From positions 2,255,570 through 2,319,569 of the forward strand of contig NZ_ATYB01000014.1 in the NCBI RefSeq assembly GCF_000427465.1: DNA of 64,000 nt, in the 5' to 3' direction. Both the position numbers and the translations under genes were made by a program. The notes below the pieces were generated by a model. It was given only the letters and a program-made list of their open reading frames with translations, was not told where the DNA came from and ran no database searches. The stretch's first letter is position 1. Each line of letters begins with the position of its first letter. The DNA is from Sinorhizobium arboris LMG 14919 (lineage in GTDB: Bacteria; Pseudomonadota; Alphaproteobacteria; Rhizobiales; Rhizobiaceae). This document shows, one piece after another, positions 38,443-48,261 of this stretch.

Positions 38443-41252
38443 TCGGCGGCCTCTCCTTCATCTTTGCCAACCCCGCCATGTTGGCGGCACTCGTCACGCT
38501 GCCGGTAATCTGGTGGCTGTTGCGCATGACGCCGCCAAGGCCGGCGGCCGAGGTCTTCCCGCCGCTGCGCATTCTTGCCTCCGTGATGAAGCGCGAGGAG
38601 ACACCCTCGAAAAGCCCCTGGTGGCTGACGCTTCTCAGAATGATGATGGCCGCGGCCGTCATTTTCGCGATTGCCGACCCTGTCTTCAACCCGCGCAGCA
38701 ATACGCTCGCGACCTCCGGACCGCTGGCGCTGCTGATCGACAACAGTTGGGCAACGGCGCCCGACTGGGAGCGGCGCGTCGAAGCGGCCTCGGCGCTGAT
38801 CGACGACGCCGAGGCGAAGGACGTTGCGATTTCGATCGTCTTCACCGGAGAGCGGCAGCACGACGCGACGCCGGGTTCGGCGGGCACTGCGCGCAACCGG
38901 CTGGCGGCGGCGAGGCCGGAACCGTTGCCGGCGGACCGGGGTACCGCAATCGCGGCCTTGCAGGCGACCTTCAAGGACGCCCCTCCCGGAACGATTGCCT
39001 TCATCACCGACGGCATCGAAGGGGCCGACGGCAAGACGATGGAAGCACTGACGGGGATCGGCGCAGCCGGTCTCAAGGTGATCGAAGCGGACGGCAGCGA
39101 AGCCGTAGCGCTCACGGCGACGGGCAACGAGTCCGACGGCTTGTCGGTCACGGCGAGCCGGCTGAAGACTGACGACGGCCGGTCTCTGCCCATCGTCGCC
39201 TTCGACACCCGCGGCCGTGCAATTGCCAGCGGGGCTATCGACTTCGCGCCCGGCGCAGCGACCGCAAAGGGGATGATCGAGGCCCCGTTCGAACTGCGCA
39301 ACGACTTCGCCCGGATCGGCATCGAGGGAGCCGCAACAGCCGGCGCCCAGCATCTCCTCGACGACGGCTTCCGCCGCCGCCGCGTGGCTCTGTTGAGCGG
39401 CGAGGCACGTGACCTGTCGCAGCCGCTTCTCTCGCCGCTCTACTATATCAACCGGGCGCTCGCCCCCTATGCCGATCTCGTCGAGCCCCGCCAGAGCGAT
39501 CTTGCCGTTGCGATCCCTGAGCTTCTGGAGCAGCGCCCCTCGGTTCTGATCATGGCCGACATCGGCCGGCTGCCGGAAGAAGCCTATCCCCTGCTTGCGA
39601 AATGGATCGAAAACGGCGGCACGCTGATCCGCTTCGCCGGGCCCCGGCTTGCCGCCGCGCCTGCCGACGATCCGCTCGTTCCGGTCACGCTTCGGCAAGG
39701 CGAACGGGCGCTGGGCGGCGCGCTCTCCTGGTCGGAACCGCAGCCGCTCGCCGATTACCCCGGCAACAGCCCCTTCGCCGGCATGCCCCGCCCGACCGAC
39801 ATTCTCGTCAAGCGACAGGTTCTGGCGGAGCCGACCGCCGATCTGGCCGAGCGCACATGGGCAAGCCTCGCCGATGGCACACCGCTGGTCACGACTGCGA
39901 CGCGTGGCACGGGCCGCATCGTGCTCTTTCACGTCAGCGCCGAGGCCACGTGGTCCAACCTGCCGATTTCGGGCCATTTCGTCGAAATGCTCCGCCGCAG
40001 CGTCCAGCTTTCGCGTGGCGGCGGCATCGCCAGCGACGGCAAGGCCGTGAAAGCACAGACCCTGCCGCCCTACCGGCTGCTGAACGCCGATGGCGTGCTT
40101 GTCACCGAGTCGGGCAATGCCCGGCCCCTCGACATCGTGCCGGGCAAGACACCGGTCGCGACGGCCGACAATCCTCCGGGGCTCTACGGCTCTGAGGACG
40201 GCTTCACGGCGCTGAACCTCTTGCCGCGCGACGCCGAGCTCAAGCGGATCGACATGACCACCGCCGGACCCCACACCGCCGAGCAGCTGGCCGGTGCGGA
40301 AAGCTGGTCGCTGAAGCCGGCGCTGATGACGCTCGCGCTCCTGCTGCTGCTCGCAGACGCCCTGATCGTTCTCTTCATGGGCGGCGTCTTTTCACGCGCC
40401 CGAATGGCGAGGGCCACTTCGGCAATCATCGTAGTCCTCGCCGCAACCTTCGTCCTCGCCCCGCCGCAGGCCTTTGCCGACGACGCGCGCCCGGACGATC
40501 AGCGTATTCTCGAGCGGCTCGACACCACGCACCTCGCCTATGTCGTCACGGGCGAGGAGGAGGTGGACCGCCTTTCCGAAGACGGGCTGAGAGGCCTCAC
40601 CGATTTCCTGACCTATCGCACCACGCTCGAACCCGGCGCCCCCGTCGGCCTCGATATCTCCAAGGACGAATTGAGCCTCTATCCGATCATCTATTGGCCG
40701 ATTTCCGCCAGCGCGCCCATGCCGAGCCCGCAGGCCGTCAGCCGCATCGATGCCTACATGCGTGCGGGCGGCACGGTCCTGTTCGACACGCGAGATCAGT
40801 TTTCTTCGCTCGGCTCTTCATCGAACGGCACCAGCGCGAACACCGAGCGCCTCCAGGCGATCCTCGGCAACCTCGACATACCGCCGCTGGAGCCGGTTCC
40901 GACCGACCATGTGCTTACCAAGGCCTTCTATCTGCTGACGAATTTTCCCGGTCGCTATACCGGCAGTCCGCTTTGGATCGAGGCCCAACTCGACAACCGC
41001 GAGGAGCCGAGCAACCGGCCGGCGCGGCCGGGCGACGGTGTGACGCCGATCATGATCACCGGCAACGACTTTGCCGGCGCATGGGCGGTGGATTCGAATG
41101 GAGTAGCCTTGCTGCCGACCGTGCCGCCGGACGAAATGCAGCGCGAATACGCCTTTCGCTCCGGCGTCAATATCATGATGTATATGCTGACCGGCAACTA
41201 CAAGGCCGACCAGGTGCACGTGCCCGCCCTGCTCGAGCGGCTCGGACAATGA
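38439..41252 (+). CDS. BatA N-terminal/DUF4159 large membrane protein
   Basis: A 937-residue membrane protein. The N-terminal aerotolerance-regulator (BatA) segment has a first hydrophobic stretch with LVTLPVIWWLLRMTPP and a second one near residues 66-84. A VWA-like region follows with LLIDNSWATAPDWE. After a large central region there is another hydrophobic segment at about 625-650 and a further one near 660-680, then the DUF4159 domain (about 690-920: YPIIYWPIS, AYMRAGGTVLFDTR). It is coupled to DUF58 upstream; the next gene starts 10 nt later. It probably forms an envelope assembly with its neighbours. Confidence 0.88.
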   Translation: MIGGLSFIFANPAMLAALVTLPVIWWLLRMTPPRPAAEVFPPLRILASVMKREETPSKSPWWLTLLRMMMAAAVIFAIADPVFNPRSNTLATSGPLALLIDNSWATAPDWERRVEAASALIDDAEAKDVAISIVFTGERQHDATPGSAGTARNRLAAARPEPLPADRGTAIAALQATFKDAPPGTIAFITDGIEGADGKTMEALTGIGAAGLKVIEADGSEAVALTATGNESDGLSVTASRLKTDDGRSLPIVAFDTRGRAIASGAIDFAPGAATAKGMIEAPFELRNDFARIGIEGAATAGAQHLLDDGFRRRRVALLSGEARDLSQPLLSPLYYINRALAPYADLVEPRQSDLAVAIPELLEQRPSVLIMADIGRLPEEAYPLLAKWIENGGTLIRFAGPRLAAAPADDPLVPVTLRQGERALGGALSWSEPQPLADYPGNSPFAGMPRPTDILVKRQVLAEPTADLAERTWASLADGTPLVTTATRGTGRIVLFHVSAEATWSNLPISGHFVEMLRRSVQLSRGGGIASDGKAVKAQTLPPYRLLNADGVLVTESGNARPLDIVPGKTPVATADNPPGLYGSEDGFTALNLLPRDAELKRIDMTTAGPHTAEQLAGAESWSLKPALMTLALLLLLADALIVLFMGGVFSRARMARATSAIIVVLAATFVLAPPQAFADDARPDDQRILERLDTTHLAYVVTGEEEVDRLSEDGLRGLTDFLTYRTTLEPGAPVGLDISKDELSLYPIIYWPISASAPMPSPQAVSRIDAYMRAGGTVLFDTRDQFSSLGSSSNGTSANTERLQAILGNLDIPPLEPVPTDHVLTKAFYLLTNFPGRYTGSPLWIEAQLDNREEPSNRPARPGDGVTPIMITGNDFAGAWAVDSNGVALLPTVPPDEMQREYAFRSGVNIMMYMLTGNYKADQVHVPALLERLGQ

Positions 41253-41262
41253 GGACCGGGCG

Positions 41263-43332
41263 ATGACAGTCGATTTCTCGCCACTTCTTGCCTGGCCCTA
41301 TCTCGCGGCACTGACGCTTGTCGCAGCCGTTCTGGCGGCACTCGGTATCTGGCGCGGCGTTCGAGGAGCCTGGACCAGGACGGCGGCGCTTGGCGCATTC
41401 TGCCTCGCGCTTGCCAATCCCGTTCTTTTCCAGGAAGAGCGCGAACCCCTCTCCACCATTGTCGCCGTCGTTGTCGACCGCAGCCAGAGCCAGGAGAACG
41501 GCGCCCGCCGCTCCCAGACGGACCAGGCGCTCGAAGGTCTCAAGGAGCGCCTTTCCCGTTTCCCTCAGATCGAGGCGCGCATTGTCGAGGCCGCCGACGG
41601 CGAGGAGACCGAGGCGCCCTCGACCAAGCTCTTCGGCGCCCTGGCAGCGGCGCTTGCAGACGTGCCGCCCGCCCGTGTCGGCGGCGCCGTCTTCATCTCC
41701 GACGGCCAGATCCACGACGTGCCGGATGTCAACCAGAAGCTGGGTTTCGATGCGCCCGTCCACGCGCTGATCAGCGGCAAGCCGGACGAGTTCGATCGGC
41801 GCATCGAAATCGTCAGCGCCCCCCGCTTCGGCATTGTCGGCGAGCAGCAGAAGATGACCTTCCGGGTGGTTGACGACGGCGCGGCTCCCGGTGGCGGTGC
41901 CGAGGTGACGATCCGCCTGAACGGCAACGAGATCGCCACCGAGCAGGCCGAGCCAGGCACGGACGTTCCGTTCAGCTTCACCGTTCCGCGCGGCGGCAAC
42001 AACATCCTCGAATTCGCCGTCAACCCGGTCGCCGGCGAAGTGACGGAGACGAACAACCGCGCCGTCCACGTGCTCGACGGCATCCGCGAAAATCTTCGCG
42101 TGCTGCTTGTTTCCGGAGAGCCGCATGCGGGCGAGCGCGCCTGGCGCAACCTCCTGAAATCCGATGCGGCCGTCGATCTCGTCCACTTCACCATTCTGCG
42201 GCCGCCGGAGAAACAGGACGGCACTCCGATCAACGAGCTCTCGCTCATCGCCTTCCCGACGCGGGAGCTTTTCGTCGACAAGATCAGCGAGTTCGACCTC
42301 ATCATCTTCGATCGCTACCAACACCGCGGCGTACTGCCAATCCTCTATTACGACAATATCGCCCAATATGTGGAGAACGGTGGGGCGCTGCTGATTGCGG
42401 CAGGGCCGGAGCATGCCGGCGACGATTCGATTGCCGCCACCCCGCTTGCTGCGGTGCTGCCGGCAACCCCGACCGGTATCATGAACGAGAAGGCGTTTTT
42501 CCCCCGGCTTTCGGAAGAGGGAAAGAAGCATCCGGTCACCCGCGGGCTCGAAGGGGCGGCGAACGAGCCGCCGGCCTGGGGCCGCTGGTTCCGTACGGTC
42601 GATGTCGACAGGCCGCTCGGCCAGACGGTGATGCAGGCGGCAGACGGAAAGCCGCTGCTGGTCCTCAACCGCGTCGGCAAGGGCCGTGTCGCCATGCTGC
42701 TTTCCGATCAGGGCTGGCTGTGGGCGCGCGGCTTCGAAGGGGGTGGACCGCATGTTTCGCTCTATCGCCGCACGGCGCATTGGCTGATGCAGGAACCGGC
42801 TCTCGAAGAGGAGGCGCTCACCGCCCGTGCGCTGGGCCGAACGCTCGAGATCACACGCCAGACGATCGAAGGGGATCCCGGCCAGGCGACCGTCACCTAT
42901 CCCTCCGGTCGGACCCGGGAAGTGACGCTCGCCGAAAGCGAGCCGGGCCTCTATAAGGCCGAGGTCGAGACCGATGAAATCGGGCTCTTCGAGGTGGCCA
43001 ACGACGAATTGACGACGCTCGTCCATGTCGGCAATGTCGATGCGCCCGAGTTCAAGGCAGCGATTTCCACGGAGGAGAAGATCAGGCCGTGGGCCGAGAA
43101 GACGAAGGGCCTCGTCCGCCGTCTGGCGAGCGCAGACGGCCCCGTCGACCTCCCGTCGATCCTTCCGGTTCGCGGCGCTGTTCGCGTCGCCGACGATCAG
43201 CGCCTGTCGCTGCGCATGACCGACGAGACCGTGCTGAAGGGCATCGATTCCCTGTCGCTTTTCGCGGGCCTCTTCGGCCTGGCGGCACTGCTCTTCCTGA
43301 TCTCCGCCACCTGGTACCGCGAGGGCCGGTGA
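41263..43332 (+). CDS. large membrane protein with VWA-like and glutamine-amidotransferase-like parts (MoxR operon)
   Basis: A 689-residue protein, last gene of the MoxR operon. Two N-terminal membrane segments (about 5-60), then a VWA-like start (IVAVVVDRSQSQ, later VGGAVFISDGQIHD), a central region resembling the class I glutamine amidotransferase-like fold (LIIFDRYQHRGVLPILYYDNI, NGGALLIAAGPEHAG) and one C-terminal membrane helix (LFAGLFGLAALLFLISATW). The amidotransferase-like part lacks an obvious catalytic Cys-His-Glu triad. This architecture recurs in alphaproteobacterial MoxR clusters; the role is unknown. Confidence 0.82.
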   Translation: MTVDFSPLLAWPYLAALTLVAAVLAALGIWRGVRGAWTRTAALGAFCLALANPVLFQEEREPLSTIVAVVVDRSQSQENGARRSQTDQALEGLKERLSRFPQIEARIVEAADGEETEAPSTKLFGALAAALADVPPARVGGAVFISDGQIHDVPDVNQKLGFDAPVHALISGKPDEFDRRIEIVSAPRFGIVGEQQKMTFRVVDDGAAPGGGAEVTIRLNGNEIATEQAEPGTDVPFSFTVPRGGNNILEFAVNPVAGEVTETNNRAVHVLDGIRENLRVLLVSGEPHAGERAWRNLLKSDAAVDLVHFTILRPPEKQDGTPINELSLIAFPTRELFVDKISEFDLIIFDRYQHRGVLPILYYDNIAQYVENGGALLIAAGPEHAGDDSIAATPLAAVLPATPTGIMNEKAFFPRLSEEGKKHPVTRGLEGAANEPPAWGRWFRTVDVDRPLGQTVMQAADGKPLLVLNRVGKGRVAMLLSDQGWLWARGFEGGGPHVSLYRRTAHWLMQEPALEEEALTARALGRTLEITRQTIEGDPGQATVTYPSGRTREVTLAESEPGLYKAEVETDEIGLFEVANDELTTLVHVGNVDAPEFKAAISTEEKIRPWAEKTKGLVRRLASADGPVDLPSILPVRGAVRVADDQRLSLRMTDETVLKGIDSLSLFAGLFGLAALLFLISATWYREGR

Positions 43333-43390
43333 GCGCGCGCACCAGGAGCTCCCACTTTGCAGGGCAGGAACGGCCTGTAATTTCGAGGAA

Positions 43391-43951
43391 TCAGGCAGCC
43401 GCCCCGTGCGCCTCGGGCCGCGCGGCGGAACCGGCGCCGGACGTTGCACCGTCGTCCCGCCAGGCGATCACGCCTTCGAGCCGGGCGTGAACGTCCGGCG
43501 CGATCGGCACGACGAGGACCCTCGCCGGATCGACGGGACCGGGAAATTCAAGCGCACTGTGACGTACTTTCTCGAAACCGAGCGGCTGGTAATAGGGCGG
43601 ATCGCCGACGAGGATAACCGCTTCGGAGCCCTTGCGCCGCGCCGCTTCTACTGCAATGCGGACGAGTTCCCGGCCGATGCCCCGGTTCTTGTGCGAGGGT
43701 CGGACGGCAAGCGGCCCGAGCAGATGTCCTTTAACCGAGCCGGCGGATATCGGTGTCATCCGCACTGACGCGATCGTTTCCCCGTTATCGGCGCAGATGA
43801 ACGAAAGCGAACGGTCATGCGGTCCCTGCTCGCGGATCCGCGCGGCAGCGCGGGTGAAGCGACCCGGCCCGAAGGCTTCTTCATTGATGATTTCGATGGC
43901 TGCGTCGTGGGATGCGTCTTCGGTCAGATAGACGAAATCGTGCTTTTTCAT
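43391..43951 (-). CDS. GNAT-family N-acetyltransferase
   Basis: A 186-residue acetyltransferase of the YhbS type (COG3153). The acetyl-CoA-binding motif is LGPLAVRPSHKNRGIGRELVR, followed by GSEAVILVGDPPYYQPLGFE. The substrate is unknown; YhbS-like enzymes may act on small molecules or protein lysines. It is convergent with the MoxR operon and alone on its strand. Confidence 0.85.
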   Translation of the reverse strand: MKKHDFVYLTEDASHDAAIEIINEEAFGPGRFTRAAARIREQGPHDRSLSFICADNGETIASVRMTPISAGSVKGHLLGPLAVRPSHKNRGIGRELVRIAVEAARRKGSEAVILVGDPPYYQPLGFEKVRHSALEFPGPVDPARVLVVPIAPDVHARLEGVIAWRDDGATSGAGSAARPEAHGAAA

Positions 43952-44206
43952 GTGTCGAGAACCGGCATGCGAACAGACATGGAGGATGGCTCGCCCCGAA
44001 TGGGCGCTTGCAGCATCAGCGTCGTCGCAGGCTTCCCGACTGGATCATGGTTGTGATCGTTTCCAGATGAAAGAACTTCGTTTCGCCGATAGCAGAAAAT
44101 CGTCGCCAGTCAAAGAGTAAAACGCACTGTTCGGAATTTCGCATCTATCGGCGGCGCATCTCCGCACTAACTATGGGATCAGCAGACAATCGAAAGGAGT
44201 TCGCCC

Positions 44207-45214
44207 ATGGGCAGGCTGGTGAAAGGCGTGTGGCAGGACGTCTGGTACGATACGCGTGCAACGAACGGCCATTTCAAGCGCAGCGAATCGCAGTTCCGCA
44301 ACTGGATTACCGCCGATGGATCGCCAGGCCCTTCCGGCGATGGCGGCTTCGAAGCGGAAGCGGGCCGCTATCATCTCTATGTATCCCTCGCCTGCCCCTG
44401 GGCCCATCGCACGCTGATCTTCCGCAAGCTCAAAAAGCTCGAGGACATTATTTCGCTTTCCATCGTCGACCCGCTGATGCTTTCCAACGGCTGGGAATTC
44501 AAGAGCGAGGAACGTGAGGACGATCAAGCTGGGCGCGGGAACGGCGGTACCGTCGATCACCTCTTCGGCTCGCGCATGCTCTGGGAGGTCTATCTGCGCG
44601 CCGACCCGGTCTATTCCGGCCGGGTGACGGTTCCGGTTCTCTGGGACAAGCGGAAGAACACGATCGTTTCGAACGAATCAGCCGAAATCATCCGCATGTT
44701 CAACTCGGCCTTCGATCGTCTTACGGGTTCGACGGCAGACTTTTGCCCGGAAGAACTGCGCACGGAAATCGACGCGCTCAATGCGCGCATCTACGACGCA
44801 GTCAACAACGGCGTCTACAAGGCCGGCTTCGCCACCAGCCAGACGGCCCATGAGGAGAGCGTCACCGCCCTCTTCGCCATGCTGGACGAACTGGAAAACC
44901 GCCTCGCCTCGAAGCGCTATCTCACGGGAGACCGCCTGACCGAAGCCGATTGGCGGCTGTTCACCACGCTCGTCCGTTTCGATCCCGTCTATGTCGGCCA
45001 TTTCAAATGCAACATCCGCCGCATCGCGGACTATCCGAACCTCTACGGCTATCTATGCGAGCTCTACCAGGTGCCGGGCGTCGCCGAGACGGTGAATCTG
45101 CATCACATCAAGCAGCACTATTACCGCAGCCATACGACGATCAATCCCACGGGCATCGTGCCGGTGGGGCCGACGCTCGACCTTGAAGCGCCGCACGGGC
45201 GGGATCGGCTATAG
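44207..45214 (+). CDS. glutathionyl-hydroquinone reductase (Xi-class GST)
   Basis: A 335-residue enzyme of the YqjG/ECM4 family that reduces glutathionyl-hydroquinones with GSH. The N-terminal thioredoxin-like part carries YVSLACPWAHRTLIF with catalytic Cys63; VPVLWDKRKNTIVSNESAEI binds GSH; the C-terminal helical domain has TGDRLTEADWRLFTTLVRFD and the conserved YPNLYGYLCELYQVPGV. The start follows AAAGGAG. It ends 9 bp before an oppositely oriented Nudix gene. Confidence 0.92.
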   Translation: MGRLVKGVWQDVWYDTRATNGHFKRSESQFRNWITADGSPGPSGDGGFEAEAGRYHLYVSLACPWAHRTLIFRKLKKLEDIISLSIVDPLMLSNGWEFKSEEREDDQAGRGNGGTVDHLFGSRMLWEVYLRADPVYSGRVTVPVLWDKRKNTIVSNESAEIIRMFNSAFDRLTGSTADFCPEELRTEIDALNARIYDAVNNGVYKAGFATSQTAHEESVTALFAMLDELENRLASKRYLTGDRLTEADWRLFTTLVRFDPVYVGHFKCNIRRIADYPNLYGYLCELYQVPGVAETVNLHHIKQHYYRSHTTINPTGIVPVGPTLDLEAPHGRDRL

Positions 45215-45223
45215 AGCTGAAGG

Positions 45224-45715
45224 CTACCAGAACCTGTCCGGCGGCGCGCTTCCCGCGAGTTCCGTGAGCCGACGCCTGGTCGCAGGCGTCGTGTCCGCCG
45301 GAAGATCGTCAAGCGGGAAGAAGCCCGCCGCAGCAATTTCGAGATCCGCACGCTTCGGCCGCTCCTGGCGGACGTTATCGCAGCGGAAGAAGACGACGTG
45401 ATCGCGTTTGCTGGTGCGCCGGTTGTAGTAGATCTCAAAGAGCAGCGGTGCCGTCGTCAGCACGAGGTTCCCCTCCTCCCTGAGCTCGCGGACAAGGCCC
45501 TCTACCGCCGTCTCGTTGCGGTCGAGTCCGCCGCCGGGCAGATGCCAGCCCGGCAGATAGGAATGCCTTACGAGAAAGATCCGCCCCTCGTCGTCGAAAC
45601 AGGCGGCCCGTACACCGAGCGTCATGCCGCGTGTCAGGGCGAAGTAAAGATGGGCAAACCGTGCCAGAAAGCGGAGCCGCCAGGAGGGCATCTGCGGACC
45701 GCGGCTCTCGTCCAT
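45224..45715 (-). CDS. Nudix hydrolase
   Basis: A 163-residue Nudix protein. The box begins GGGLDRNETAVEGLVREL and ends REEGNL, where the last positions differ slightly from the usual EEtG. A basic N-terminus (WRLRFLARFAHLYFALTRG) precedes the domain. The substrate is unknown. The ATG at 45715 follows GAGGAGAAGG closely; the GTG at 45730 is less likely. Confidence 0.8.
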   Translation of the reverse strand: MDESRGPQMPSWRLRFLARFAHLYFALTRGMTLGVRAACFDDEGRIFLVRHSYLPGWHLPGGGLDRNETAVEGLVRELREEGNLVLTTAPLLFEIYYNRRTSKRDHVVFFRCDNVRQERPKRADLEIAAAGFFPLDDLPADTTPATRRRLTELAGSAPPDRFW

Positions 45716-45797
45716 ACGCCTTCTCCTCACATTCGCCGTCTCCGGGAATAGTCCATTACTGATTCCCCTTCCGCGGAATATGCGCTAGACGGGATCG

Positions 45798-46700
45798 ATG
45801 TTCAAACTTGCGCATATATCCGACGTCCACCTGGGGCCGCTGCCCGACCTGTCCCTCCGCGAACTCGCCTCGAAGCGGATCACGGGATTCGTCAACTGGC
45901 ACAGGAACCGGGTGCGCCATCTCTTCCCCGGGACACTCGACTGTCTGATGAAGGACATCGAACTGCGCGACCCGGATCACCTGGCGATTACCGGAGATCT
46001 CGTCAATCTCGCCTCGTCCCTTGAGGTCGAAGCGGTCACCGAATGGCTCGCGGAGGCGGGCGACCCTAATGATATCTCGGTCGTTCCGGGCAACCACGAC
46101 GCCTATGTGCCCGGCGCATACGAGAAGATCACGCATGCGTGGTATCCCTTCATGCGCGGCGATGACGGTCCCAGCGGCTGGGTGAAAAAGCATGCCTGCT
46201 TTCCCTATATGCGAGTACGCGGCAGCGTGGCGCTGATCGGCTGCTCGACGGCTGTGGCCACTCCCCCCTTTGCCGCAAGCGGCTACTTCGGGCCGCGCCA
46301 GGCACGCGCGACGGTCAACCTGCTTCGCCGGGCCGGCGAGGCCGGATTGTTCCGCATCGTGATGATCCATCACCCGCCGATCCGCGGCGCGACCTCGATG
46401 CACAAGCGCATGATCGGCATCCGCCGTTTCGCCGCGACCATCTCCGCCGGCGGAGCCGAGCTCGTTCTGCACGGCCATACGCATCTCAATACGCTGTACT
46501 GGCTCAAGGGACAAACGAGGCCCGTGCCGGTCGTCGGCATCGCATCCGCCTCGCAGGGTCCCGGCGGCAGCAAGCCGGTCGCCGCCTACAATCTCTTTTC
46601 CGTTGACGGGCAGCCAGGTGACTGGCGGTTGACCCGGGAGCGCTACGCGATCAACCCGGACGCGACCGGCGTGGTGCTCGCCGAAACGACCTATTTCTGA
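45798..46700 (+). CDS. calcineurin-like metallophosphoesterase
   Basis: A 300-residue enzyme with the complete motif set: ISDVHLGPLP, ITGDLVN, PGNHDAY, MIHHPPI and HGHTHLN, which together bind two metals. The middle (GTLDCLMKDIEL) and the C-terminus resemble cyclic-phosphodiesterase-like proteins (CpdA/Icc group), so a cyclic nucleotide or phospho-ester is a possible substrate; this is not proven. It is divergent from the Nudix gene and probably monocistronic. Confidence 0.85.
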   Translation: MFKLAHISDVHLGPLPDLSLRELASKRITGFVNWHRNRVRHLFPGTLDCLMKDIELRDPDHLAITGDLVNLASSLEVEAVTEWLAEAGDPNDISVVPGNHDAYVPGAYEKITHAWYPFMRGDDGPSGWVKKHACFPYMRVRGSVALIGCSTAVATPPFAASGYFGPRQARATVNLLRRAGEAGLFRIVMIHHPPIRGATSMHKRMIGIRRFAATISAGGAELVLHGHTHLNTLYWLKGQTRPVPVVGIASASQGPGGSKPVAAYNLFSVDGQPGDWRLTRERYAINPDATGVVLAETTYF

Positions 46701-46744
46701 AACACCGGAAGCTGCACGGCCCACGCGGCGGCAGCCTCTCGATC

Positions 46745-46774
46745 CGGCCGTTTCAAGGACGCGCGGCGCTGTGG
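46745..46774 (+). repeat. possible remnant of repeat family 1 (3' tail)
   Basis: GACGCGCGGCGCTGTGG equals the end of copies A-C, but the rest of the element is absent. It could be a degraded copy. Confidence 0.35.
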
Positions 46775-46914
46775 GAAAAACGGCTGCAGAACCGCAAAAA
46801 CCTCGTTCAGCTCCGGCTCTTCCCTTGCAGACTTAGGACCAAATGTTCCATATCATGGGCGATGCGTCCGATAGCGAAGGGACGCGCGATCCGGCATGTC
46901 TCACTGGAAGAGCA

Positions 46915-47430
46915 ATGCGCCCAGCGGCAGAAACGAAGGATTTCAGACGGGATTTGGTCAGCCTGCTGCCCAAACTGCGCCGTTTCGCCATGACGCTGGC
47001 CCGCAATGCAAACGACGCCGACGACCTTGTCCAGGAGGTTTGCGAGCGAGCTATCGCGCGCAGTCATCTTTGGAACGGCGAGGGCCGGCTGGAGAGCTGG
47101 GTCTATGCGATGGCGCGCAACCTCTGGGTGGACGAAATCCGGAAACGCAAGGTGCGCGGCGGCGGCGCGCTCGACATGTTCGAGCAGGACGAATTGAACG
47201 CCGAAGCAACGGCCGAAAAGGCCGTCTATGCCAATCAGGTGCAGAAGATGATCCTCTCGATGCCGGAGGGACTGGCCAGCGCCTTCCTCCTTGTCAATGT
47301 CGAAGGTCATAGTTACCGGGAAACGGCCGAGATCCTCGGCATTCCGGTCGGCACGGTGATGAGCAGACTGTCGACGGCGCGGATCAGGCTCGCAGCCATG
47401 TTGGCCGAGAATACGGAAAGGAGGGCCTGA
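46915..47430 (+). CDS. ECF-type RNA polymerase sigma factor
   Basis: A 171-residue extracytoplasmic function sigma factor. Sigma region 2 is DFRRDLVSLLPKLRRFAM, then ANDADDLVQEVCERAI; region 4 is PEGLASAFLLVNVEGHSYRETAEILGIPVGTVMSRL, with its HTH. I chose the ATG at 46915, with GGAAGAG before it, over 46843, because the domain begins right after it. The gene for a probable anti-sigma follows by 3 nt. S. meliloti has several RpoE-type sigmas; I do not assign a number. Confidence 0.88.
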   Translation: MRPAAETKDFRRDLVSLLPKLRRFAMTLARNANDADDLVQEVCERAIARSHLWNGEGRLESWVYAMARNLWVDEIRKRKVRGGGALDMFEQDELNAEATAEKAVYANQVQKMILSMPEGLASAFLLVNVEGHSYRETAEILGIPVGTVMSRLSTARIRLAAMLAENTERRA

Positions 47431-47433
47431 CCG

Positions 47434-48261
47434 TTGCTGCAAACGAAGGGGCTAGCGCTCGAGGTGCGGTTGTCCGCCTATATCGACGGCGAACTCGCAG
47501 AGAGCGAAAAATCCGAACTTGACGCTCTTCTCGCACGCGACGACGAGGCAAGGGCATTGCTCGACAAGCTCAAGGCGGGCAGCGCCTTCGGCAACGGGGC
47601 TTTCGAAAATTTCCTCCATGATCCGGTGCCGCTGGCGCTGGTACGGCAGATAAAGCAGGGCCCCGGCATCAATCCGAGGTCGGAGCGGGTAACGACGGCC
47701 AGTCTCCCAAGGCGAAGCGCTCGCATCTGGCCGCGCATTCTCGCCGCTTCCACCGCCCTCTTCCTGCTCGGCGGCGCCGCCGGTTTCATTCTCGGCAGCG
47801 CCACGGATTTCGCAGAACCGTTGATTCAGACCGATGAACGCCCCTGGATGGACGATATCGTCGGCTCCCACCGCATCTTTTCGCGCCAGAAGGAGCATCT
47901 GGTCGAGGTGCCGGCATCGCAGACGGCAGAGATCGAGACATGGCTGGCCGGAAGCGTCGGCGTGAAGTTCACCATCCCCAACCTCGACCGCAAGGGGTTG
48001 TCCTTCGAAGGTGCGAGACTCCTCGCCGCCAACGGCAGGCCGGTCGCCCAGCTCGTCTACCGCGACCGCGAGGCAGAGGTTTTCACCATCTGCTTTCTGA
48101 AGCAAGTCGATGGACGCCAATCCGACGAATTCAGCGAGACCATCCGCGGCGACCTCGGCTTGATCTCGTGGCAACGGGAAGGCGTCTCATTCGTGATGAT
48201 CGGCCCGTCTTCCGACCCCGCTCTGCAGGATCTTGCCGAAACGGTGGCGGCGAATATCTGA
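47434..48261 (+). CDS. putative anti-sigma factor (single-pass membrane protein)
   Basis: A 275-residue protein starting with TTG after GGAGGG, immediately after the ECF gene. The N-terminal cytoplasmic part (RLSAYIDGELAESEKSELD) is the helical anti-sigma pattern, but it has no Cys/His zinc site of the ZAS type. One hydrophobic segment (ILAASTALFLLGGAAGFILG, about 103-122) anchors it, and the remaining about 150 residues are presumably periplasmic. It probably holds the sigma factor inactive until an envelope signal appears. Confidence 0.8.
   Translation: MLQTKGLALEVRLSAYIDGELAESEKSELDALLARDDEARALLDKLKAGSAFGNGAFENFLHDPVPLALVRQIKQGPGINPRSERVTTASLPRRSARIWPRILAASTALFLLGGAAGFILGSATDFAEPLIQTDERPWMDDIVGSHRIFSRQKEHLVEVPASQTAEIETWLAGSVGVKFTIPNLDRKGLSFEGARLLAANGRPVAQLVYRDREAEVFTICFLKQVDGRQSDEFSETIRGDLGLISWQREGVSFVMIGPSSDPALQDLAETVAANI

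Noticed and set aside
41173..43449. 758-codon minus-strand ORF opposite the MoxR-operon membrane protein, and 663 codons at 38283-40274
   Set aside because: Both are low-complexity, Arg/Gly-rich shadows of genes with membrane segments and coupled starts.
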